Assembly (NCBI GenBank): GCA_973895155.1 | Contig: OZ316896.1 | Span: forward strand, 16,244,001-16,308,000 | Origin: Marsupella aquatica | Lineage: Eukaryota; Marchantiophyta | DNA: 64,000 bases | Direction: 5' to 3' | In this document: piece after piece, positions 36,401-47,852 of the stretch | Layout: each line of letters begins with the position of its first letter | Numbering within the stretch: position 1 is the first letter of the stretch | Position numbers and translations under genes: made by a program | The notes under the pieces: model-generated | Told to the model about the DNA's origin: nothing | Databases searched by the model: none | The model's input: only the letters and a program-made list of their open reading frames with translations

Positions 36401-37889
36401 TGGTGAACATTATCAGGGCTTGGACGAGTATATATCGAGCTGACTTGGAGAACCTATCTTCCAATCTGTTTTTTACGATTGGAAACCTAGACAGATTGCT
36501 GTGTGGTGCTCACACTGTCTCACAGAGTTGACGGGCTATTCCACATTCAACGAACCAATAGAGAACTAAAACCCATATCGACTTTCTTTTCTCCAGTGCC
36601 TTTCGTCCTCATTTTTCCAGGTTTTCCAGTATCTGATAAAGATTTGAGTTTTACTCCTGTCAACTGTTCAATCTCAGTCCGATTGTCTCTTGGTGAGTCG
36701 GTTAATTAAAATTTTTGTTTTTGGTGAGTTGGTTAATAGTTCTTGGACTTGGACGTTGATCTCATTTGGCTGTTTCGATTCTATCGACCTGTACAACTCA
36801 GAGAAAATGGCATGACCTCATTTTTTGTTCTCGTGACTGTTCCAGATATATCCCACTTGTATCCATGACAAGCCATTTCAGGCCTGAACTCAACGAGAAT
36901 AGTCTCTTTTCTCCGGATACCATGACAGTGGAATTCCTCCTCTGCTTCAATCCTCCGTTTACTCGTTGTCTGGAGACTACAATTACGAGGTACGGTCTTG
37001 TTCTCTCGGAGGGGCATTCCACTCAATACTTCTGATATTCCAGCCTGGAAGTCCCATTTTTGTCGAATGCCTCGCTCCACAATGTTGCCTACAATTATGA
37101 AACCGTTCAACAAATTTCCCACAAGCCTACCAAATGGTTTCACCGGTCCCAGAAACACACCTTTTCAAGATAAGTGACATTCTGACATGAAAAGCATCAA
37201 GGCCTACTCCTATCCGTCCTCAAACTGATTCACTCCTGTAGACGACACTGGATTCAATACCAGATTCTAGACGCATTTCAACAATTTTTCCCTCATGATG
37301 GCTTCCACTAACTTCCACTTTCACACTTCTGCGTGCAAGTCTAAGCTACACCACTGACCAACGCATCCCAACTCAACATAGATGGAAGTTCAACTATTCA
37401 AACAGGTTGTACACCCACGACTTTGGGTCAGTTTCACAATCTTTTCGAGCTCTGGTTTACCCTTTTCAGTCTTGGACAGCTGGAAAAAACTCCATGTTCA
37501 CCTCAACGCCAGAACCTGCACTTGTAGCCAGTGATTGGAAGCAGATTCTAATCCACAGAAGCTCCATGGCTACTTCGCTGAGAACTATATAGCCCACGAA
37601 GTATAAAAGGTCTCCGTGGAATGAATTCCAACTCAGATGTTGCAAGTGACTTCTGACCTAACGACTCGAAATCATATAATAGGGATTTTAAGAATTGTAA
37701 ATATGGGTCAAGAGAACACCACACTGACAAGTGGTGCCTCCAAAAGAATCTAAGATCTCGCAGAGAAAATGAGTGACAGGAGCCTCGTTTGCTGCTTGTG
37801 CATGATAGCTCAATATTGCAGATTCCCGAGATCCCAGACTCAAGCTCAAGCTACATTCGGGCAACAAAATTGCATCTTTCGGACACCAG
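33483..37889. other. gene-free stretch with small repeats
   Basis: A GAAAGC-type microsatellite lies at ~33998-34032 and drives long but low-complexity frames on both strands; these are rejected as genes. Tandem duplications occur at ~34814-34908 (47-bp unit with TTATCCATGCACCCA) and 35253-35360 (54-bp unit with CCACTCCATCTCTTAAA). A 23-base near-palindrome built on CCAGTAC/GTACTGG lies at 34684-34706. A 125-codon minus frame (36781-37158) looks protein-like but matches no family I know. Confidence 0.45.
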
Positions 37890-39010
37890 CTACTGTTTGG
37901 ATTCGCTTGGAGAACCGCCGGATGGAATTCCGGCAGACTTAGGGCTCGTGTGCTTCTGTAATTCAGGAAATTCACTGGCTATTGCTTTGTTGACGATATG
38001 ATCCATTTCTGTATTCAATTTTGCTTCCATCTCTTTCGAGACCTGTTCCGCAATTGCGTCAACGTACTCTACGGTTGCCTTCTCCTGCATAGTTACAGCT
38101 GACGTCAGCTCAATTACAAACTATCGCTTATCCACATCAGCGAGAGAAGGAAATGCAAAGCCTGAATGAACGACGCAAAGAAACCTTCACTTGGGTTTCT
38201 AATATAGCCCAAGTGCCCAGAGCTGCAGCGAGAATACTTTGAAAATCCCAGTGTGATAGTATATCTGAATGTAGTTGGGAACTGACTCCCGCGTTTTCCT
38301 TAAAAATAATTCTAGGTTGAAAGAGACCAGAACAACTTGAAATAAATGATACTAAGAAGAATTATTCACCCGAGATGTCCAAAAAGTGGCACTTCATAGA
38401 TGAAAGTAGACCACTGAAGAGAACAACGAGAACGGATGACGGAATGTAGAAGGTACAAAGGGAAGACGACTGACTCCAAGTCACTATCATTTGACCTAGG
38501 TGCGCAGCCAATATTTTCGTTGTATAATAAATGTTCATCTATACATTTGGGGTCACTAATCATCCAGGCCAATGAAACATACCGCTTCGACCAAATTTCT
38601 CTCCAGAGTCTGCAACTCCTCCACGATCTTCCGAACGTCCCTAAGCGCAGCTACCTCTCTTTCTTTCTCATGAGCTGCCCGGTGCGTGCGAAGCTTCGAT
38701 CGCACAGAAATGCACCAACCCAAACTTCAGAGGTCTCAGATGTCATCGACCGACGGACAAGAGAAGCTTACAGAAAGACGGAGAATGAATGTGCTCGAAA
38801 TGCCGTACAGATGTTAAAATCTTGCAACTCACAAATCACAGATCGGGCCCCGCCCACCAACAGACATCCCGACGAGGAAGGAATGGCGATGCTTACCCGA
38901 ATCAGCTGCTCATGTATGGCAGCAGTCTTTTGCCGAATCTCTTCATCTGGCAGACCCCGAAGCACGCGAACCATCTCACGTGCCCACCCTACCCATCGTG
39001 TGAAGGCCAT
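37890..39010 (-). CDS. small charged helical protein, 3 exons, unrecognised
   Basis: Exons on the minus strand are 39010-38897, about 38693-38583 and 38084-37890, all phase 0, giving about 139 residues. I do not recognise the family. The N-terminus (MAFTRWVGWAREMVRVLRGL) is basic and amphipathic with Trp and Arg, like a mitochondrial presequence or a membrane-surface helix. The middle, with EVAALRDVRKIVEELQTLE, is strongly helical and probably coiled coil. The third exon begins EKATVEYVDAIAEQVSKEM, continues as charged helix, and ends in a Ser/Pro/Gly-rich tail. Proper splice signals and shared helical character support a real gene. The 5' edge of exon 2 is uncertain: acceptors at 38693, or nearer 38655-38643, all keep the frame. 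It is transcribed divergently from pTAC3, 1.48 kb away. Function is unknown. Confidence 0.6.
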
Positions 39011-40490
39011 CTCACATCCCCACAACCATCCCCGTCCTCTCTGTCTGTCTGCCTGACCTTATTCACAAACTCAAAACCAATCAATCAATCAATCAATCCA
39101 TCAATCAATTAATTTCGTTTCCAACCCCATTCATATTCCGCAATGCTCAACAGTGTTCTCCACCGAAGACGATACGATCGCCTTTCGCTGCCATTCGCAG
39201 CTCCATCAATCCGGTTATGTCATCATTAGGGTTAAACGAGAGGGCTCGCTAGCCCGCTACTAGACCAACATCGCCACTCCGTCGCAGTTCAGATCGCCAG
39301 TCAATCGTTTCATCAACTTCTCATTTTCAATTTTTCTTTCGAAACCACCTTCTACTGCACCGTCCACTTCTCTGCATCGACGACATAGTATGTCACCACG
39401 GAGGGCCAGAGTCTTGGTACGAAGGAAGCACGGTGAACGAAACCCAGATCTCGTACCTCAATCACAGCAGCAGCGAACAAATTAGCAGCCCCCGGGTTTT
39501 ACAAATCATTCTGTCGATGCAGATACTGTAGTCATCGCATTGCCAGGAAACTCCCACTCGATGTCGAATTGACACCGCTTGTGGATTGGGTCGATTCCCC
39601 TCTCTACACAAACAGATATAACCTCGGACAGTATCTGAATATAAAAACTTTACTAAGATACTACTTTTTAAACTTGAATAGGATCTAGAACATGCCTTCA
39701 CTAACTAGGATGATATGAATATGACGTAGGAAAAGCTACACCAACAGCGTTTTTGGATCACATTGGAGCTTCTTGGTTTAGAGGGGGGGAGTATCCGAGC
39801 TTATGACTCGAATCGACCATATGCCCCTGTGATAAATTACGAAAATACCCTATTTCTGGAGGCGCAGTAGCGTCACCTCTCGTTCGGCCCTCCTCACCTT
39901 CTCTCCATCAGTCTCTCTCTCTCTGGGAGCGCTCCTTTTTTTCGTGAATTGGTTCGCACCGATAGTAGTAGGTTGAACCATTTTGTTTAAGCTGAGCAGG
40001 AATCTTGTTAGCTCTGTGAATCGCAGTAGCACTCTGTCTCGTTCAAGCCGTTCGCAACTAGGTCGAAGCATTTTTTCTGAAGCTCAGGCGTCGTAGAAAT
40101 CTTAGCTCTGCTGTACTCGGACTCTTGTTTTGTTTTCGTTCGCTAGTACATTCGGTTGGTTTAGGCATTTTGTCAAAACTCAGCACCGAAAGCTTGGCTT
40201 TACAAACACTCTGTTGTTGTTGTTGTCTGTGCACGGGCTTTTCGAGCATTCGATGATCTTTGAATTTGACGTACGGCACTGAAGTTTCTGCAATGATGGC
40301 TCCTGCAGTTCACTTGAACATCTCTGCGGGAATCGGGACTCCCAGTGCTCATGGTCTACCAAGCAACTGAAAAAAAAAAAGAATCTCGCCCGGTTTCCTC
40401 CCCTATCCGTGCCATTTCTCCCTGCGGACAAGGGCCCTGCGGATGGAAGGACAACACTTTTGTTAGGGACAGCCCTCACTTCACTCGGGC
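39011..40490. promoter_or_regulatory. divergent intergenic region, small gene / pTAC3
   Basis: It lies between two divergent start codons and so should contain both promoters. Next to the small gene is a CAAT-type tetranucleotide array (39078-39113, ATCAATCAATCAATCAAT), in the position of a 5' UTR or core promoter. Nearer pTAC3 the sequence is pyrimidine-rich (TCTCTCTCTC near 39915), with an A run near 40368-40380. Minus frames of ~70-120 codons at 39850-40539 overlap one another and show no motif. Confidence 0.45.
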
Positions 40491-43400
40491 ATGGCTTCTG
40501 CCGCTCAGGCAATCCGTCCGTCTGGTATAGGCGTTGCAAGTTGCTCTGGGAGCGGAGAGTTGGAGCGTGGAGTAGTCCTCTGGTCTTTTCCCGGTACTGG
40601 AAGATTCGTCAACTGGCCGCGGCGGCGTTGTAGCAATTTATCATGGCGAGATGGACAGCTCGCGTCAAGTTCGGGGGCGGGAGTCTTTGAGAATTTGGGG
40701 TTTAGCACGTTCGTTAGGGGGAGAAGGAAGCAGGGGTTTAACAACCATCCCGGAAGGTGCTTTTGTTTTTACTATGTAGCGCACAGTCAGGTGCCTGAGA
40801 CTGAGAGTAGGAAAGTGCGAAAGGAACCTTTGAAGGGGAGAAAGAATAAAATTCAAAGCGATGTTGGATCGAAAACTGATGAATCGCCATCGAATGGATT
40901 TTCGCATGCACAAGAATCCAGTGATGGTCGAGGCGAGGATCATGAGACTCCCGAGAATGCAGTAGTAACGAAGAAAACCAGAAAGAAACAGGAAACAATT
41001 GGATCCGGGCAGACGGTTGGTGGCACCACAACAGCTGCGCGGAAAGTAGCAAAGAAGAAAGCAAATATTTTGGAAACCATCGAGGGCCGGGATTCTTCTA
41101 GCAATGCAAATGAGACTGATAGACGAAACCCACTAGGGTCGAATAATTATGAGAATTCGGCTGAAACGAAAGGTGAATCGGGTTTACCTTTAGCACGAGG
41201 TAATTATAATGGAGATACGAGGCAGGTCTCAGGGGGCGCTAATGGGGTGGATATCGTAGTAGGACAGGAAATCGACCATAGGCGATTGTTCCTGGAGTCA
41301 ATTATGGAGAGGGCTCGAAGTGGAGATGTAGAAGGTGTGGAGGAAGCTCTCTCAGAAATGGAGATAGCCGGGATTCAGGCCGGCCCTCGTGCTTATCATG
41401 GGCTTGTTGTTTCATATGCTCGGGCACGTGACGCTGAAGGAGCGGTATGTGCCCGTTTCTGGTGAACTCTTAAAATCTTTCGCGCATTTCGAGCGACCTT
41501 TGCTGACCAACTTCCCGAATTGGTTTTGGTTTTGAGTACTGTGTCTCGTCCGGCTAAAGAGCTGACGGCCGTCAGAGACACTTGAGATATGGTGTATTTC
41601 AACCTCTTGTTCCATTTATTTACCCCCATGATTTAGCTATGGCTTCTTACCNNNNNNNNNNNNNNNNNNNNNNNNNNNNNNNNNNNNNNNNNNNNNNNNN
41701 NNNNNNNNNNNNNNNNNNNNNNNNNNNNNNNNNNNNNNNNNNNNNNNNNNNAAGGCGAGGGATCATGGTAATGCCATTAATATTATGCGGTCTCTGGAAT
41801 ATGCTGGGTTCCAACCGACCACATTTCACCACAACTGTCTGCTAATGTGTCAGGTAAGGATGATGTGTAAGCATAATAAGTTATCTGAAGGATAGTGCCC
41901 TCTCGTTACTTTCACTTTCGATACGCACTTTTCTCAGAAGGTATCAGATTAGATGATTACTGCTATCTATTGTCGAATGAATAGCTCAAAGCTAATGTCT
42001 AGTATTGAAAACTTGGGAAGTTTTGTCATTGGCGCAATTGAGAAACGGGATCAACCAATCTTGCAGGCCAATGCAAATGTTCCAGAGGTGGCAGCCTCAA
42101 CATTCGAAGAGATGCTATATGGACCCGGTCGGTAAATGCTAAACCACTCCATTTTGTGAAAGTCTGGGTGCAAAACTCTTTAAAGATCAGTCGACAGGCG
42201 GTCGTTTTCTTGATATTGCAGCTGCAGATAAACTGTTTTGTGAACATGAGTGTCTGCAATCTCCAGACCTTTGTCTAAAGCTGGCAGAGAATGCTAAGGG
42301 CTATGTTTTGATATCCTTCTGCTGATGTTCAACAGACGAAATGAAACCAGACACAGAATCGTATAACTGGTTGCTTCAAGCCCATATTCGACATAATCAT
42401 GGGGACAGGTCGGCATGCGCTCTTCGCCTTGGATTGAAGTCTATCATATAAGAAATTTCACTATTACGGGTTGTTATGATTGATGTATTATCTACTTGAA
42501 AAGGTTGTGCGATTCAGCAGGCGTTTGATGTATAAGTAAGTCGCTGAAATCTGCCATACCGTACAATTAGAAAGCAGCTGTTTTGATGAGTTGTTGTCTC
42601 ATATGGACTTGTGACAGGTGCGCGGAGGTTGTGGATCTAGTAGGAGAGATGGTTGAAGACCACAAACGTGTTCAGCCAAATATGAGGACCTATTGGTGCG
42701 TACAGTACGGTGATGGGTTTTGTAGTTTTTAATATGGCATGGGGTGGAGATTCTTTCCAAGTTTAGTCCTTAAGCAATTGGCTGATTTTATTGGTCTTGG
42801 TATGGAATCCCGCTTGCGTCAGATATCTTTGAACCAGGCTCTGATCTGCTTATCAGCACATGGGTTGTCTCAGATATAGAGCAACATTATGGCAGAAGTG
42901 AGTTGCAAATTGAGCAGCTTGCTGTGCCAAATGCTGATTTTTGATGTGTTTGCGGTGCGCAGTCTTTTAGTTGAATGCTTTACGAAGTACAACGTTGCAA
43001 ACGAAGCGGTTCGTTACTTTCGAGCTCTAAGTCGACTTCCTGGAGGAATGCAGTATCTTCATAACGAGGGAAAAAATGGGGACCCTCTATCTCTTTACCT
43101 GAGAGGTTTATGCCTGGAAGGTGATAAGACCTCTTTAAGATCAGTAACTATTGTTTTGTAGCTGGTGTTGTACTCCAGGATGTTTTTAGTTTGTAATTTT
43201 TTTTGACTTGTTTCTTGAAAAGACCCATGAGCGCGGAACTGACTGTTTTGCATAATATTTTGATGGATTGCTGACAAATACAGGAAGAGCCGCGGATCTT
43301 TTGGACGCCCTGGAAACCATGGTCAGAGATAAGCAGGAGATAGCATCTAGGGCCATGTTTGTCAATGCAAAGGGCCGAACTTTGGTTAGTTCATGGATTG

Positions 43401-45784
43401 AGCCCATCGGAGCTGAAGCTGACTTAGGCTATGAGGTTGACTACGTTGCCAGGTCTGTAGTCCTTGTAATAACTTTCAATCGCCTTCATAATGGGAGAAT
43501 TAATACTAAGTACAGTTAGGCGTCCGATCATCTGTTTGAATCTAATGGTTGCTGTCAGGCTTGGTCTTTAGGACACGGTATCACAGAATTGACTGGTTCA
43601 CCCATTGGTAAAATTCTGGGCTCCCAATGATCCGGGTAATTGATTTCAAGATCTTGTGCATGTCAAGAGACTGTTTTGACTGCTCAATAATTGACTTTTG
43701 TTTTGTTTCCTATTACAGGTATCTAGCTGATGGGGGTGATACAGGAACTCGAAAGCGATGGTCTGACCTGGAAGGTGGCAGTGAGGATAGTGAGGGTTTT
43801 GCCTACTCAGCTCCGGTAGAGGTGTCGTTCAAGCAGCATTCTGTTCAGATGCGCCGAAGATACACTCTTAGACTTATTCGCAAACTGAGGAACGAAGGAG
43901 TCCTTGCGCTTGGGCCTGGGGCAACTGACGAAGATGTGGTAAGAGTAATGGCAAAGTTGAGAAAGGAAACTATGGGGGACATGATCTTCCAACCGAAAAA
44001 GCCAAAAGCTGCGAGTAAAATGCTTGTCCATGAGCTGAAAGAGGAACTTGAGGGGCAAGGACTACCCACAGATGGGACAAGGCCAGTACTTTATCAGAGA
44101 GTACAAAAGGCTAGAAGAATTAATCGTGCCCGTGGCCGGCCTCTTTGGGTCCCTGACACAGAGGATGAGAACGAAGAGGTATGCTGTTATCTGATTTCCA
44201 CGGGAAGTATCGTAAGTCTTAGGTTAACAGTGTGTCGATTTTGAAGGTAGTCAATGCTAAGATGGGTTGGCTAATTTATGGATTTCGTGCTGTCCCGTAG
44301 TGACTTGTGCCTTGCTCCCGGGATTGTGGAAGCCATGCCCAAACGAAAAATTGTATCCAGACAGGAAAAGTTTTATTGCTTGTATACTCTTCGCCTCCTT
44401 TTTCACTCATACCTTACCCATGCTCTTGATCCTGAAGGCACCGGCAAGCCTTAGCTAGGCCTAATAACACTAAGTTCATCCTTGCTGCGTTTTTTGAAAG
44501 CAGCCTTCATACCCTAGATGAGATTGCAGGCGCCTAAATCTTGCATTTTGATGGGGTTTTCAGGAAACGGAGGACGACAGCATTGACATATTCATGCAAA
44601 GGCTGCACCTGGAAAATGATCACACAGAATTTTGGAAAAGGAGATTGACAGGAGAGGATGAAGATGCTGATCTATTTCAGGTCGCAGTCGGCGGTGGCCT
44701 CACTGAGGAACTTGACTCAGATTTTGGAGAAGAGGACGAGGATGATATTGATGAGGATGTGGAAGAAATCGAGGAAAATGAAGACCTTGCGGATGATGGA
44801 GGTGAAGATGACCCCGAAGCACCTGAGCTTCTTGCTCTAAAGCTCATGAAGAAGAAAGCCGAAGTAGTTGTAGAAGAACAGGTACCGTTGTGGATTTTGT
44901 CCAGTTTTTGCTTCAAAACGAGTTCGGAGAAATGAGGCAGGAATTAGCCGGGGTGTTAAGGAATGTTCCTAACTTAATGTTTCCGACTGTGATCGCAGGT
45001 CCTTGCTGAGGACGAAGCAAATGAAGGACAGTATGTGGGCTTAACACTACAGCAGAAAATTGCAAAGCTCAGGAATGAGAAACTTTTGGATCCCTCGGAG
45101 ATGTATACCATAGCTGATGTTTGGGGTTGGACATGGGAAAGAGAGATCCGAGCAAAAGAACCTTCTCGTTGGACCCAGGAATATGAAGTGCAGATTGGCA
45201 TGCAGATAATGCAGAGGGTAATGATTACGCATGCTCATGAATTCTTAAAGCAGTTTAGTATTTTGCATGTTCAGAACGGATTATTGTTTTTTTTCTGGCT
45301 AGATCAGCGTTGTCTTGGTCTGAGCACAGGTTTACTGAGCGCTGATTGGAGTCTCAATTACGTGGCAGGTCCTGGATTTGGGAGATGTTCCTACAATTGG
45401 AGATTGTGCAATGCTAGTGCATGCAGCCATGCGAATTCCTTGGCCTGAAGCTATAGTTTCCCTCATTCAACAGACACATAAACTTGGCTACAAGTTTGGA
45501 AGGTAGTCGCCATTTTACGTCTTACATTCTTTCCATTTAGAGTAATCTGTTGTAAGGATATTCCATTACTTCACTTACCTTGTAACGCTGACTGCGGGAC
45601 TGACTGTGTGTTGTGCAGTAAACTTTATAATGACGTTGTGAAACTATTCATCAACGTTGGGGAGAAGGATGCTGCAGTTGCGGTCATGGCTGACATGGAG
45701 GAAGTAGGCCTTTCTGCTCCCGGAGATCTTATCAACTCAGTCCTCTTGGAATCTGCGGAGGTAGAAAGACAAGAAATTAGCTAG
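40491..45784 (+). CDS. PTAC3: pTAC3/PAP1, plastid-encoded RNA polymerase-associated SAP/PPR-like protein, 12 exons, gapped
   Basis: Exons are 40491-41444, a second one ending at 41853 whose start is lost in the N gap, 42067-42127, 42336-42408, 42618-42695, 42963-43120, 43284-43452, 43719-44178, 44564-44881, 44999-45217, 45369-45502 and 45619-45784. Phases match at all visible junctions; ~964 residues are visible. The product belongs to the complex around the plastid-encoded RNA polymerase and acts in the chloroplast nucleoid; in Arabidopsis its loss blocks greening. Seen: a Ser/Ala/Arg-rich N-terminus typical of a transit peptide, a long basic low-complexity region, helical PPR-like repeats (TFHHNCLLMC, SYNWLLQAH, LLVECFTKY, DPLSLYLRGLC), a SAP DNA-binding domain near 43995-44120 (KMLVHELKEELEGQGLP), an acidic stretch in exon 9 and the conserved MYTIADVWGWTWE block. 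About 90 residues expected between DAEGA and KARDHGNA are missing with the gap. Confidence 0.95.
41652..41751. other. assembly gap, 100 N
   Basis: Exactly 100 Ns, the usual placeholder for a gap of unknown size. It sits in pTAC3 between intron 1 sequence and the last 34 codons of exon 2, so the true exon start and its acceptor are missing. Confidence 1.
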
Positions 45785-47430
45785 ACGTTGGCTCATAGTC
45801 AAGGTTGTGCATCCCCTGAGAACTTTAGATACTACACCACTTGTGGTTGAGGGGTCATTGTGATCGCTGATCCCTTTCCTCAAATTAGTTATGAGCAGCT
45901 CCAGATCATCAGCTTCTGGGTACAATGATGTTTGTTCAAAATATCTGGAAAGGTCTGTACGGCTGCAGAGATTTTATCTGTGGAGACCAAAGTATTCTTA
46001 GGTTGGTCACCCAGTTTCATCATAACTCGGGTTCTTGATTCTTTAAGGCAAGATCTTTTCTAGTTTATAGCAAGAGGATCTTTGTCCCTTTGAGCTGGGC
46101 TGTAAGATGCAGGCTGCCTGATCTCCTTTCCCATCAAATTGCAAGATGGGTTGTATTTCTTCAATTGAATCAACATGAGTAGAAGCTTAAATGAGATGTA
46201 GTTGGATTGCTGACTGCTGTTCGTTCTATTCTGACCCTGTACAAAGACTGGGGGGTTTCTCTTCAATTCTCTTGTTCTCGATCTATGGCAGTAGGATTTC
46301 TTCCTTGGGCATCTATTATGCTGTACTCTAGGGAAGTGGTGTAATAAACTCATCCAGCAGTGCCAGTACCTCCTCCTGACAATTCGGCTGGGATTTTGGT
46401 AAACTGCTATATCAAGTCCGTTTGTCATGGGTAACTTCGAATGTTTTGTGGGTATACTTCGTTCAGATGGGAGCTGCAAATCCAACATCGTACTTGAATC
46501 TTGTTTCAGCATTGAACTTTGGCACGACAGTGCATTTTGTGTTCTTGAGCTCTCGACATTTCTGGCTGGGCTTTTGCTGAGTCTGAATAATCAAACCCAC
46601 GTTCCTTTTAAGGAACGTTGTACGCCAGCTGGCGGATTGGCCCCATGGGTGTCTGAATCTCCACACATTAATTTTTTACACATTAAAAAGTTATGATTAA
46701 CTTTTTCTGGGCTTTGCTCTCAGGTAAACATGCAGGTCCAGTCCCATTTTTGGTTCTGCGTACTGGCATAGCAGTTCAAAAATTCCTACTCTTTTGGAAA
46801 AGTTGCCTTTTGGCTGGTTTTGGGCAAAGATAACAGTTCAAAGTCCATTTCTAGCCTTCTGAGAGGATCCGCTTTCTACTGATATAATAACATGGGAAGG
46901 CTTGTCCTTCGTTAAGGTTAATGCTTTCTCTGTTCACAACATATGAGTCACATTTACCCGGTTTTCTAACAAACAGAACTTGTGATGAGCGTGACCGCGG
47001 AATTTAATTTGGATTCGCTAATTTTTTGTATCTAATTCCAGTGTTCAGAGTCGTCAAATAGTAATTGATTTTCAAAAGTTGGGTGGTCTGTACCTCGACG
47101 AGTTTTTAATACCTTAAAGCAGTCCGGATCACCATTGCTATGATCCGCACGAGTGCGTCTCACGAGGAAGGTCTTTGACACAGTCGGAAAACGTTTCCAC
47201 CCTGTCCCCGTCTAGTCAATGCCATCTGGAACCCGGCAACACAATTTTTGCATTCAGTTATAATAAAGAGAAAATTAGCAGAGAAGTGATTTGATATAGG
47301 TACGGATGGTCAATATTGAACTGTAATAAGAGGCTGCAGTCCCGAGTTTGACAAACTTCCAGATTGTTTCCACTTATGAAATTCATTTCTCGGTCAACAA
47401 CTAACTCCTCGAGAACTGTTTCTTGTACCC
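45785..47430. other. pTAC3 3' UTR and gene-free flank
   Basis: The first several hundred bases after the stop are probably pTAC3 3' UTR. Short frames on either strand (for example plus 46427-46696 and minus 46060-46512) show no motif. Nothing else is recognised. Confidence 0.45.
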
Positions 47431-47852
47431 ATCACCGCCTGAAGCGGGAAATCTAACAGATCTCGAGGGATTTTTGGGGAAGGAAATGACTGTTTGTACC
47501 TACCGCCCATTGAAAGCTGAAAATCTAACAGATCTCGAGGGAATATATGAAACGATGGATGCAAGACATGTAGGTAGAATGTAGATAGGGTTTACCAAAT
47601 TTGGACGTATCACACCCATTGAAGGAGGAAAATCTAACAGATCTTCAGGAAAGAAATAACGAAGGTAATGGATGTGGATCGAATGTAGAGAGGGAATACC
47701 AAAATTGTATCTATCATCACTGAAATATGGAAACATAACAGAGACCCAGGAAGTGAAATGACGGAAGAAACTGATGTAGATAGAATCCAGACAGGGAATG
47801 CCAAATTTTATCTATGACCCATTGAAAGAAGAGATCTAACAGATCTTCAGGT
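47431..47852. repeat. degenerate tandem array, ~100-bp unit, 5 copies
   Basis: A block built on CCCATTGAAAG, GGAAATCTAACAGATCT and CAGG/GAGGGA recurs near 47432, 47500, 47609, 47711 and 47812. The first spacing is ~68 bases and the rest ~100-109. Between blocks, GATGTAGATAGAAT and AGGGAATACCAAA(T)TT also recur. The fourth copy is the most diverged. Confidence 0.75.
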
